From Terebella lapidaria (lineage: Eukaryota; Annelida; Polychaeta; Terebellida; Terebellidae): a stretch of 64,000 nucleotides of DNA. The position numbers and the translations under genes are program-made. The notes below the pieces were generated by a model that did no database searches, was not told the DNA's origin, and saw nothing but the letters and a program-made list of their open reading frames with translations. The stretch is from the NCBI GenBank assembly GCA_949152475.1, contig OX424567.1:30529402-30593401 (forward strand). Direction: 5' to 3'. This document shows, one piece after another, positions 36,801 to 47,000 of the stretch. Within the stretch, counting starts at the first letter, position 1; each line of letters opens with the position of its first letter.

Positions 36801-39800
36801 CGTGTATATGTTTAATAACTGTAGTGTTAATACATGGTAAGTCTTAGAATATATGTGTTAATGATACCGGTGAGCAATCATGACCTTTCTATCAATATGG
36901 CTTTTGTCTATGATAAGTTTTGATCTATATATATATTTTTTAGTTTTCATTACACATATCTTTTGGATTGAGCAATAAAGCTGTGTTCCTACATGCTAAA
37001 GAATCACACAGAAGTTATCAAAATAAAATACACAGTATATTGGAATATTGTATCTCTATTTGGAGTACAAATACTAACTTATATTATATATTTTTGAAAT
37101 CTATATAATATTTTCTTGCTGTTCGATTACATGAGGCACTGATCACATCTTATAGAATGGCTTGCACAACACAGTTTTCATACCTTATGAACACTTGGTT
37201 CCTTGGAAGTCAATCGTGAATTGTCACTGGTTTAAACATGTCACATGTATTCCTATATATAGTGTACAAAAACTAAAGAATGGGAAGAATATTTATTATT
37301 GATCGATTTCGAGTCTATTGGAGTCGACTTCCAATGCTTCAAACTAGACGATCTAGTTCGAGGACACCGCGGAAAGGCAGAATGACACCTTGCGTGCTTC
37401 GAGGAGATTTTTACAAAGAATTTTTCCTTGTCGTAATGTGTGATATGTGTATAAAACATATTGAATTGTGTGGTCGGAATTACAATTATCCGTGTAGACG
37501 ACAGTCACTCTACGCTGATATCGTATTTTATATACCCAAAACCCTTTTTATTTTCCTCCCTGCATTCGCAATTGTTCGCCCATGGAGACTCCATCGTTAA
37601 GATTTGTAAAACTAATATCAATGGCACAGAAGGTGTCTCATTTTACCTTCCAATAGCTCCCGCGATGGGCACACGTTACTCCCCGCCGGTGAACAGCGAG
37701 GCCTCCCATTTCAAACGACACGATACCAGCGGATTAAATTAGTAAAACTGCCCCCACCCGCAATGTATTCTTCCGCCGAGTGAGTAGGCTTGGCCAAATC
37801 ACAGCGCCGTTTCTTTCATGTGCGTGTACTAGCCGTCAGGCAGTCCGCTCAAGGGAAGTCACACAAAAGTACAGTCGAACAAAGACGTAAATCACATCAG
37901 CTTACAGGGGTAATATCGTCAACAGATTTTCATTATATTTTTTGTCAGAAAAAAATCATTTGTAATACTATATACATTTTAATGAAAGCGATGCGAGACA
38001 TATTGACCGTATATATTTCTTTCGAAGCTATATGTTTAATTTGAGAACACATATGTGTATACTAGTCTAATAGAACTGCAAATTCAATTTTCTCGCGTAT
38101 GTGCATTTCTTGACGGCATCACGCTTCTGATATTTGTCTGAAGACATATATGTATTTTAATGCCACCAGAAACACAGAAAGAAAGATCTCCGTTAGTATA
38201 TCTAACAACATGGTTATACGCTAATGAAATACCACATATAATCCGACGAGGTAATTGTCGACCTGGTCATAAACGGGCCACCAGTTAGTGTTTTTTTCCC
38301 GGTCTTCCCAGTCTGATCGGAAGTCTCAATGACCTGGTGCAAGGATCGCTCTGATTGTACGGGTCATTAACTCATTTGTAGGGGGAAAATCAGCACTGAC
38401 GACCGAGTTGATTGAGATGTATTGGTAGGGCTGAGTAGCGATAGTACTGGACTAATGACCCGATGGGCCTCATGACGTCAGACCAGGCTGTTGCACTTCG
38501 ATAGTATAGGTACACAACGTTGGGCATTTGTCTCAAATCTCGATCTATTGGATAATTCGTATTACGAATATTGTCTATGACTTGTTGTTGTTTTGCTATC
38601 AACATGTAGTCTAATATATGAAACACGTCATTGGGTATACTCTAATCAAACACCGACCTGGAGAATTAACACTCATTTTGGACCAAAATGCATGTTTGAT
38701 CAAAGATAACGCCACAAATAAATTATTCGGAATATTTCATGAGCAAGCCAGACAGTCCATAGCAATCCATAGCTTATGGGAAAATGTACTGACATCATGA
38801 CTCATACTCAATCACGTATTCTTTTAATATCCCAACCATTCATACATGTACATTCTCCTATTCCAATCCCAACTCAAGGATTACGTGTATATATTTGTCA
38901 GACTCGTTGTGCAGTGTCCTACAACTACAAAAATGGGACTGTGGGGTCGTTCCTGCCTTTCAGGACGATTTTTGTACCGCCATCCAAACTTGCTTGTCCT
39001 CTGATCAAAGAGTGTAACGATCTTCGCTCTGATATCAGTATTTGTTACACTCCTCAAATATGCTCATTTTGCAGTGCTTCCTAAATGTAAGTTTAACCAT
39101 CGTGTTGTTTGTTGAAAGTCATGTGTGTATGATGCGAGCGAAATAATAAATTACAATTTTAGTATTTAAAGTGTGGGACATTAGAGTTAAGTATTTTATA
39201 TCTGAATACATTCGAGTCCAGAATGTACAATATGCACTAATAGTTTCCCTTGAGTCGATTTCGATCGAAACATGCTCTTTATTGATATCACGTATATTCT
39301 GTAATGCGATATACCATGCTATTTTTCAAGAAGGCTTCCTCTTCCATTGTCACAAAGACTACCAAGCCATAGCTTTGTCCATTGTTAACAGCAACCTTGG
39401 CTGACATAATCGCGATTGGGACACCCTTATAGTTCGTTCGTACCCGACAGGCTGATCTAATTGGCTTAGTATGGAACTAGTGGGCGGTAAACACGTCGCA
39501 GTAAAGTGTTTTGTTGTCACCTCAATTCAGTATATACAGCAACGCCAAGTGTTAAACCCACAGGCGCGAAAACGCCCACAGAATGTAAAAACGAATTCTT
39601 CATGTACTATCACGAAATAAATGGTTGTAGAGTAAAAAACAAAGGTAATTTCGAATCCGCATGGAATATACTTTCATTACAGGAGTAGGTCTTAATCGGA
39701 TTACACCTGTTTTGTCAAGTTACACCAATTTTGTAAGCATTTGTGTTTGAAGGATCAGGAAAATTCTACCATAAACCTTGAGGTTAAATGTGCAGACGAT

Positions 39801-41847
39801 GGATACAATGCCATGACAATATATCGCACTACAAAAACTTTTTCTTTACTACGAAAAAAATGACAACGTGACGAAACTGACATAATTAGATCAAGAATTA
39901 AATTCAGCGTCAATGATGGTACTTTGGTCTTCTTTTCCAAAATTGACGCTTGCAACATAAGAGATATATGTTCGAAATATTTTCCACGGGAGCCTAAAAG
40001 TGACATGCGCGGCGCAAAACGATGTGAAATTTTTTTCGCCAAAAAGAATCAAGTTCGCACGTAGAAAGTGCAAAGCTACGGCATAACCGCGTCCATTGTA
40101 GGAAGGTTCAGAGCTACCACGTTCACACGTGGAAACATTTGAGACTGCCACACCTTAATCTTTCCACGTGCGAACGTGGTAGCTTTGAATCTTTCTACGT
40201 ACATGTATGAACTCAGATATCCTTTCACACCTGAGCGTAGAAATATAAAATGTTTCCAAGTTTCTACATGTGAACGTGGTAGCTCCGAACGTTCCACGTG
40301 TGAACGTGAGAACGACAAATACTTCCTCGTGTGAACGTGGTAGCCTTGATCTTTCTGCGTGCGATCGTAATCAGCTTTGAATGCTTCCACTGTGAACATA
40401 ATATTTGACTTGTGTACGAGTGAACGAAAAAACTGTTTCCAAGTGCGAACGTGGTAGCCTCAAGCGCTCCTACATGCGAACGTTAGAGTGTTAAATGTTT
40501 TCAGATGTCAACATTCTATCCATGCATGGCACTTATGGCCTTCCGTAAATTTCTGAAATCGGACAATTCTTTGAAACGTTATGGGCCAATTAGGGTGCTC
40601 AAAATGAAGTAAAACGTATCTCGCTCAAAATTGGTTGTATAGGCAAGAGGAACTCATTTCCAGACTCCCGACCAAGAAAATGACGAGGAAATGATAAAGT
40701 TGACATAATTAGGTAAAAAATAACAGTGTGATCCAAATTGGAGTCAACAGTGAGCTTCGGCCTACTGTGTGACGTCATGTTTTAAAAAATTTCCACATCT
40801 GGGGGTATTTGACAAAACTCGATTTCACTTTTGTGGTTTAATTTTTTCCAACATTTTGTGGGTGGAGTTTTTCACATTTGTGGGTAATTGACATAAAAGA
40901 ATTTTACTTTTGTGGGTGACCATTTAACAGTTGAGGGTGATTGACAAAATTTGTTTTCACATTTGTTGTGTTTTCACGCTTGTGGATTCAACAACCGACC
41001 CAATGAAAATATCATCACATCAATATATGGGTCCATTTCTGAGACTCATTGCCTGATATGGAATTCTTACGTCAGAACAGAATCGGCAGTAATCTTCCAG
41101 GTCCAAGAGATTCGTGGTCGTTTGAACCTGCTGTTTGTTTTGTTTTGGTGGACTCTTTCTGGTTTTGTACTATTGTTCAGGACTCGGACGGGCACAGATT
41201 CTCAGTTTTTGAATGAATTCCATTTGGTCGAGTGTCTCAGTAGGCGTGCTCGGTGATTTGCTGTAGGTTTGTACATTGCAATGAATAAGTAAAATCTACC
41301 AGTCATTGATACTAAAAATTCGGTACAGTTGACAATTTCCAACCATTTTGGACAAATGAAAGACCCGACGTACGAGATGCGTGTTTAATATATTTGCACA
41401 GACTCTGGTCCACGAAGGCCTGGCATTGATGGATGTGGTATTTCCGTAGCTGGTGACACATGTCGTAGGTTATTGGGTCACGCGTAGCAGCCCTAAGTGC
41501 AGTACGCCAGTCCGAATTAATCACTTACCTATTACCGCTTCCACTTTGTCAGTCTTCACGAGGGCTACAAATTGCGATAACGCGACGCCAGAATCGCACA
41601 GCGTGTCACGTTGGTAGAACGTGAAGTTATGGCCACCCGCACGGAGCGCCGCTAATGTCGGTGACGTATTAATTTTGTCGACGGCGAACGTAATCGTTTC
41701 CGTAGCATTCGTCCACTCATTCCAGTCATCGGACTGCGGGAGTAAGACGCCAATTTTGAAGGTCCTAGCCCACACGATAGATGGCGTGATCGTCGTCAGG
41801 ACGACGCAGAATGTCGCGTGCAGTGCGCAGTTACGCCGAACTCGCAT
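22089..41847 (-). CDS. Receptor-type (natriuretic-peptide-receptor-like) guanylate cyclase
   Basis: I read 22 coding exons on the minus strand: 41847-41529, 35700-35447, 35206-35095, 34128-33967, 33376-33324, 29091-28956, 28707-28593, 27991-27909, 27660-27582, 27348-27234, 26881-26690, 26416-26240, 25882-25714, 25396-25247, 24922-24748, 24549-24409, 23791-23668, 23428-23360, 23171-22997, 22798-22700, 22456-22365, 22196-22089. All junctions are GT-AG, phases agree, and the total of 3099 nt gives 1032 aa plus stop. Order: signal peptide (1-27), ANF-receptor ligand-binding domain (about 28-405), one membrane helix (413-436), kinase-homology domain (about 470-760), coiled-coil linker (about 764-808), class III cyclase (about 810-1000), short tail. 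It should make cGMP from GTP at the plasma membrane in response to an extracellular ligand, as a dimer. About 20 residues expected after exon 5 are missing, so one small exon may be overlooked. Confidence 0.93.
23880..24250. repeat. AAGGTCA-rich repeat in a cyclase intron
   Basis: Within the intron between exons 16 and 17, phrases such as TTCAAGGTCA, CTCAAGGTCAATTTAGGTCA and ATTCAAGGTAAGC recur. They resemble those at 19210-21130, 32100-32260 and 63211-63711. Confidence 0.5.
24748..27660 (-). CDS. Guanylate cyclase: membrane helix and kinase-homology exons 9-15
   Basis: Exon 9 is the single membrane helix (starting [15 protein letters not shown], ending IIWIYR). Exon 10 carries the conserved WKIRYEDLQ. 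Exon 11 holds [10 protein letters not shown] with the nucleotide-site Lys (K521) kept. Exon 13 reads HGNLKSSN where kinases have HRDLKxxN, and ISNFGL where kinases have DFG, so both catalytic Asp residues are Asn (614 and 632). The domain should bind nucleotide and relay the ligand signal rather than phosphorylate. Exon 14 has [10 protein letters not shown], exon 15 [13 protein letters not shown]. The exon 13 donor (ACC|GTACGC) is weak but the reading frame continues cleanly (YYY-RLLWTAPE). Confidence 0.9.
27744..27991 (-). repeat. 44-bp tandem repeat duplicating exon 8 sequence and its splice donor
   Basis: Units at 27744-27786, 27787-27830, 27831-27874 and 27875-27918. On the minus strand each contains TAACAAAAGTGTGATATGGC (or a variant) followed by GTCTGCAGACAGG|GTAAG. 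The first part equals the 5' start of exon 8 (27963-27991) and the second equals its 3' end with the donor. Four GTAAGTAAC donors therefore occur 44 bp apart (after 27909, 27865, 27821 and 27777). The array fills most of the roughly 250-bp intron before the membrane exon. Confidence 0.88.
27909..41847 (-). CDS. Guanylate cyclase: signal peptide and ligand-binding exons 1-8
   Basis: Exon 1 begins with a hydrophobic signal peptide and then [16 protein letters not shown], typical of the start of a periplasmic-binding-like ANF receptor domain. Exon 2 continues without a gap ([12 protein letters not shown] across the junction, then [11 protein letters not shown]). Exons 3-5 carry [27 protein letters not shown] and ITTHFPDH. 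Exons 6-7 carry [15 protein letters not shown] and [19 protein letters not shown]. Exon 8 ends the domain with SVIWPGG and a Cys-containing juxtamembrane stretch (RYVCEKGVC). N-glycosylation sites include NAT and NFT in exon 1. Upstream of the ATG an acceptor-like CACGCGCAG at about 41884 suggests a noncoding first exon further upstream. Confidence 0.88.
28161..28315. repeat. Foldback repeat in a cyclase intron
   Basis: The left arm (ATGACTGGTTTGGAG, TGGAACGTGGCGAAATTTTC) and the right arm (inverted: GTGACTGGTGTGTCG, GGGAACATGGCGAAATGTTC) pair across a centre with GAAGCGAAGCCGAGGG. Related GGAACATG phrases continue to about 28475. No coding capacity. Confidence 0.6.
29275..30412. mobile_element. 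PIF/Harbinger-like non-autonomous element with TAA target duplication
   Basis: Terminal inverted repeats of about 38 bp, starting AGGCGGTTACACACCG and continuing AAGCCGCGCGACCGTTT with one length difference, lie at both ends. TAA occurs directly outside each end (29272-29274 and 30413-30415), the 3-bp target duplication (TWA) typical of PIF/Harbinger transposons. The 1.14-kb interior has no transposase frame. It sits in the intron between cyclase exons 5 and 6. Confidence 0.8.
30440..30960. repeat. Dispersed repeat R2 in inverted arrangement
   Basis: The left part (30455-30590: CTATCGTTCTATAACTTGGC, GAGTCGAACGGCAATTTTCT) is the inverted copy of the right part (30785-30910: AGAAAATTGCCGTTTGACTC, GTTATAGAACGATAGCG). 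The right part also matches 20305-20445 closely. No ORF of note. Confidence 0.7.
31416..31473 (+). repeat. (ATT)n microsatellite
   Basis: About 19 uninterrupted trinucleotide units within a cyclase intron. A second, shorter ATT array lies at 33808-33844. Confidence 0.95.
33808..33844 (+). repeat. (ATT)n microsatellite
   Basis: About 12 uninterrupted units in the intron between cyclase exons 4 and 5. Confidence 0.95.
34187..34446 (+). repeat. CCAACGTTGG-word array, two-plus units of about 112 bp
   Basis: Unit starts at about 34211 (GTTGGGCCAACGTTGGC), 34323 (GTTGGACCAACATTGGC) and 34433 (GTTGGACCAACGTC), with matching interiors (GGA.AAGTCG.CG.TGGTAAT). The 10-bp palindrome CCAACGTTGG or near variants recurs throughout. 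It lies next to cyclase exon 4 and keeps a long minus-strand frame open by composition, not by coding. Confidence 0.8.
34640..34805 (+). repeat. Second CCAACGTTGG-word array
   Basis: Looser repeats of TTGGGCCAACATTGGCCCAA-like words (34646, 34680, 34710, 34775) in the intron between cyclase exons 3 and 4. Related to 34187-34446 but more diverged. Confidence 0.65.
40000..40510. repeat. CCACGTTCGNACGTGG-word element, diverged copy with one recognisable end
   Basis: The left end GTGACATGCGCG (40000-40011) matches the end sequence of the element at 60858-61688. Inside, words such as CACGTGCGAACGTGGTAGC, CACACGTGGAAACATT and CTACGTACATGTATGAAC recur about every 20-25 bp. The right end is not clear. 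No coding capacity. Confidence 0.7.
40791..40985 (+). repeat. Array of TTTTCAC(A/T)TTTGTGGGTGATTGAC words
   Basis: Seven or so loose repeats of CACTTTTGTGG/CACATTTGTGGGT, often followed by ATTGACAAAA. The CAC...GTG halves are inverted to each other, so each word is a short imperfect palindrome. Confidence 0.65.
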
Positions 41848-41883
41848 CCTGATTGGTCGTCACATGCACGATCCCAGAAGTCC

Positions 41884-43700
41884 CTGCGCGTGAAGAAGAC
41901 AGGAAATTAGTTGTGGTTAAATACCGATTGCGTGGCCGGATATGAGAATACTCATTTTGCTTTGCAATCTGGTTATGTTTTATGCAACACAACTCGAATT
42001 GCCGGTTTTTACCAGCGTACGTGTAGGGCCTACAACCTAACCATACAATCAAACGATAATCACAAGCAATAAGTGCAAATTTACAATAACTGATACAGTA
42101 GTATTTTGCCTTTGGGAACATAATATTTCGTTTATTGAAAAAGTCCGTTCTTTGTTAACTGAGGGTCATAGGGTGTAATAATTACGAATGAATATCTTGA
42201 ACTAAACGCCCTGTAATTCTGTTCAATGCACCCGTTTCATTTTCACAAAAAAATGTGTATTCCACACGTTGTCACAATTCGATTTTATTCCTACAGTTTA
42301 AGATTTCTGTCACATCAAATTTGTCGTATTAAATTCAGGAAGAACAATGTTAGCTACGCAGAATGACCGTTTTCTACTGAAAATATTTCCCCCAGAAGCG
42401 GATTGTTCGCGGATCCACATGTGAAGTAATGTTGGCTCTTCTAACTGGCTGACAAATATAGGCGTATTTTAGTTGGACTGGTAAGTCGCGTGACGTCACA
42501 GTGCGACTCTGGTGACAAGCTAATATACACCTTATAATATTAGCGATTATGATGCAACTATTGATCCTGTGCCGTTCTCATATCGACTCCCCACCAGAGT
42601 AGGCTCCAGTAAAGAGGGGAAAACACTATGGTGTGTCATTTGGGGTATACCTGCGCCAATCGTGAAGTCATTGAAGTCATTCGGTAGAGACCCACCCACC
42701 TCGCGTTTCATGCCCTTAATAATTTATTTTAGTCATGCATGATTAAACTGTGATAATGGGAATATCTTTATTTGGTGTAAGGTGGGTCTAGATACAGAAA
42801 GACACGAACAATTTGTACCTTTCGATAATGAACCCCATCATCACCTTCAAACCTTGGTCGCTGTGCACTACGTGGACTTCCATAATGAACAATGCCCTTC
42901 TCCACCAGTGCCTTGTCGACACTATAAACAAAGCTTATGTGTACGGCCTGGACATACATGATATACTTATCGGTAAGGACGATGATATACTCATAGCCTC
43001 CCTTTGATGACTCCGGACTCCGGAGTCAACAAAAATCCATACACTTGCGGGTGCGAAGCCTTGTTTTCAGATAGACAATGCGACGATTTGAAATTAATAT
43101 TGAGACAGGCTTCAGGGCTTACAACGTATCCGTACTTGTAATAGTCGCCTAGCGCCATGTTTCACTTTCTTTTTTAGCTTCACAGTCAAATGCACACGGC
43201 CACTTAGTTTTGGTTTGCCAGTGACTTGGACGGGCACTAGCATGAGTGTTTCTTCCCATTCATGTTGAGGTGATAGCAGCCCCTGAGTGAGAACTTTTTT
43301 TTTTCGGCTCCCATCGACCTATCTGAAGTTCCAAATCCATGTAGTCAGTCGACAAGGTCGAACCAGTTACTTACCCAATGTTACTTGATGTTCACCTTGA
43401 ACATCAATCTTCCATATTATGGTGGTGACTTCAGCATCAACCTGCTCACCACAGAGGATGTCTCTGATGCCCATCACCATAAGGAGGGACCAGCAAATGG
43501 CTTGGGCTTTTTTGCTTCTACAGATGAACAAGGATACCCTTGTGTCATTCGAGAAAGCATGTGCATGAGACGAGTTCAACAAAAAAGTTGCATGTGCACA
43601 ATTCTGTCTGCCACCTTAGACTCACTGCATCAAGTATGACACTGGAATGTACATAACTGAGGTGGCATTTTGCGTCACCACAGTGAAGGTTTTGCCATAA
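41884..43700. other. Region upstream of the guanylate cyclase gene
   Basis: Should include the promoter and a noncoding first exon of the cyclase on the minus strand. The clearest signal is the pyrimidine-rich acceptor ending at 41884. No TATA box could be tied to it. Short frames at 42768-43834 were not recognised as any family. Confidence 0.35.
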
Positions 43701-43797
43701 AGATTGTCTCGATTTATGAAGATTGTGTCTCGTACGTGTATCTCGAACAATGTGTTACACAATCTTGGGATAACTGGACACGAATCGGCGATATAAC

Positions 43798-44022
43798 CAA
43801 AGAGTGTAACATCGATAAGAGGCCTTACTCCCAATAAAATGCGTGACTGAGCAATTTGAAGTCGAGAAACTCAAGGTGACTTCAATGCCAGGGGATCGCT
43901 CCTTCACCGGCGAAGTTCATGTTGTTTGCCACTCCTCCACCGGCAAAGTTTTTATTGTTTGTGCTTGTTACATAGGGCTATAGAGAGTGGGGCTTCTTAT
44001 TGATGTTACACTCTTTGATAAT
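43798..44022. repeat. Inverted repeat with 40-bp arms
   Basis: AAAGAGTGTAACATCGATAA (from about 43799) recurs inverted at about 43985-44019 with two or three differences. The loop between carries a direct repeat of CCACCGGC(G/A)AAGTT (about 43907 and 43937). Confidence 0.65.
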
Positions 44023-44029
44023 AACCCTG

Positions 44030-47000
44030 TGTGTCCAAGAACACGACGGACCTCATCTTCTGTGGATCTTCTCTGGATGGATAGCCTATGTTCAGAATGA
44101 TTACTGTTGATTCAGGAGAACCCATCTCCACAGCGTCGCTAGCTTGATGCCGCAGCCACACTACCATAGCTGTGAAAAAAAACTCCCTGAAGCTGCTGAA
44201 AATGTTCATGCATGGGTTTAGAAAACTCGATTATGTCGAGGTAAATGAAAGCAATATGGCACGGGAGAGGCGCCATAGGCCTGTTGCCAATGGGGAGCAA
44301 AATAACACAGCGCACACATAGTCTCAGTATAAAAGTTATGCAGATGAACTGGCACAATTAAATTACCACTAGCTTGAGGACGAGAACTTGATCTAAACAC
44401 ACAAATTCATACCATCACAGGCATTGGAGACGAACGACGCCGTGTCAAACTCAAATATACATGTATGTACACAGGTTTCGTTGTTCTGGGAGCCATGGCT
44501 GGAATCTGCAGTCCAAGAAGATGCATTGATATTACGGGTGGAGGTATCACTGGGCATTCAAAGGGCTAATCCAAAGCATTCTTTCATGTGAACTGATAAG
44601 ACTGCGTATCTAGACAAATGTGTATCCACACTGGTTCCGAATCCAGTAAGCCAGGGCCTACGGTATCTGACATTTGGTGAAAAAGTACGGTTATATGCCA
44701 GATGGAAACAAATAAAATTTAAATTGATCCGACCATCCTAAACGAAGTTATCGCCAAAAATCATATGAAGTTTTGGTGTTGAACTTGAGTTTAATTCACC
44801 TCAACCTGTTAAGATGTGACAACAAGAAGTGTCCATCATATTAATAACATATAAGTCTATTTATTTCGGAACTGATCTGTATATGCACTGTATCACAACA
44901 ATCTAATGTATGAATGTTCTGTACCCTACTACATGTATAGCAACATCTAGGCCTATGGACTACAGTCGAACTCTATGGAGGTCTACATGTCCGGGGCTCA
45001 GCGGGCGTTCGGTGTAATATGGGGCAGGTGTGATCCATATCCCGGACGCAGTGTCTTCTTTGATGTGACTAATGTGACTAATGTATTCGCTTTTGTACAA
45101 ACGAGGACTTTCTACTACATACACAAGATTGGGACCTGTAAAGAAACCACTTCTGTGTCTTATACGAGAACTTCTTTGTTTTGTATGAAAAGCTTGCCCT
45201 ATCAAGAGGGGGCATTATATGGACTGCATTGGGAGGGTTAGGGTGGGGATACATATGGGATTATGTATTAGCCAACTATTATTAGTTATTGATATGCACT
45301 GTGCATATTAATTAACAAGCCTTTGTGTCATGGAAATTTGGCCGTCACCGGTCGAAGTTTCCAGTAATTTCGGCCATAGAATTAGCTCTCAATTTCCATT
45401 GATTATGTTCATTATACATGTATATACATGTATCACATACCACTCTATAACTTGCAAGTATGTCAGGTTCTATATCAATGATATATAAAGATGCATTCTA
45501 GTTATCGTTACCCTGAGCATAGCTAGTTAATATATCCACTGGTCAAAATACTCGTCTCATTTCCTATTTGCTTTTTCACACATGCAAGTTTTAAAAAAAG
45601 CCGATGCGATATTTTTGTTTGCCAACTTGGTATTTCGGTGCTGTGAGTGTGCGGTAATGTATACATGTACTAGTATGTTGAAGTCCTACTTTGGAATGAA
45701 TGGACCTCACAAACGGCTGCAGTTTTTCTTTGCATCGTCCGGTCTAATTAGTTTTAATTGAACACATGCTTCATATTTTGCATGTTTAATAATTCATGAT
45801 TGTTTGAAAAATGACAATTAGTCAGCTTGGACTATGAAGTTGTCAAATACTGTGGTTCAACAAGAACTTATCTGTTATCCGTCTTTTATATGTGAAACGT
45901 ACGTACGCCCCTACACATGAAAACTTAAATATTACTTTCTTTTAACGATATGGTTTGGAGGCTTCTGTCGGCGTAACCCGTGGATAGATTCAGTTGAAAT
46001 AAACTCTGATTTTACAACACAATGACAGAACACGATACATTACAACTCCAGCAAACGGTGTTGTGCTTCTCACAATATTGAAATCTATTTGAGTGTATAC
46101 TTACATGTACCAATATACATTTCAAATTCTTGTTTCACCGTGATTATGCCGGTACTAGTAATGTAATGTATTAATAACAGTTTTCAATTGGTTATCACCA
46201 AATTGCACTTGTTGATATGATATTAATTTAAAGTGAAAGAGAACCGTACGATTTTTACGCGATCGCGAAACGTCCAGATTTAGAAGAATTTCGGAAAGCA
46301 GAACATTTCTTCACGATTCATGGTCTAATTGAATCGTTAATTATCCGGTGCACGATTCAATCTCATTCCGGCATATTTGCAACCCGTGTTGTATCGTGTT
46401 TGGTGTTTATCTGACAGATATTGACTAGAAAGAGGGATACAGCGGGTTCCTTATGCTAATGGTTTGGCAGTACGTATATTTGATTATGTTCATAGCATAT
46501 ATATCAAGGGCGTTGTGTTTGGCACAGTAACTGCAAATCGTGTAACAAGCAATCTGATCCGTATGTTACAAGCAGTGTATAGGAGTAAGGGTCAAGTAAA
46601 AATAAGAATTGAGGTAACAAATCTTCGTGTTGAGTCATTGTTCTAACATGTGACTCAATGTGTACTGTTTTTTTAATTGATCGTTTTACATTTATCACCA
46701 ATTTGTATCTGGCTCCGGAGTCCGGATTGGTGTCGTTTATTTATATAACCAGGGACGTGATATTCATACACTGATGCAAGCAAATATTGTTTCGAATGGT
46801 GCAAATACATAAATATGCATATAAAGATATAACAGAAAACGGTGCAAAACATTTATTTCAGATATCATTTGATATGTTATCGTTACGAAGGTTGGTTATG
46901 CCGGATTGCAATGAACAACATCATAGTTATATTTTTCATTCCTATAATACGACTGTTATATAACATTGCGGAATATAATATTGATTATATAATATTGCGG

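Larger units (their letters stand above)
35771..41528. other. Large first coding intron of the cyclase gene
   Basis: 5.7 kb between coding exons 1 and 2 on the minus strand. It holds two word arrays (about 40000-40510 and 40791-40985) and otherwise A+T-rich sequence without recognised exons on either strand. The frames at 37280-37742 and 41312-41524 have no family features or consistent splice sites. Confidence 0.5.

Noticed and set aside
39755-40399. Three overlapping minus-strand frames with FKADYDR and [11 protein letters not shown] repeats
   Set aside because: They translate the CCACGTTCGCACGTGG word array; no conserved protein is implied.
42768-44400. A decayed transposase gene on the minus strand
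   Set aside because: Fragments such as LFGYIADSCPVIPRLC look protein-like, but no ordered catalytic motifs or family could be recognised.
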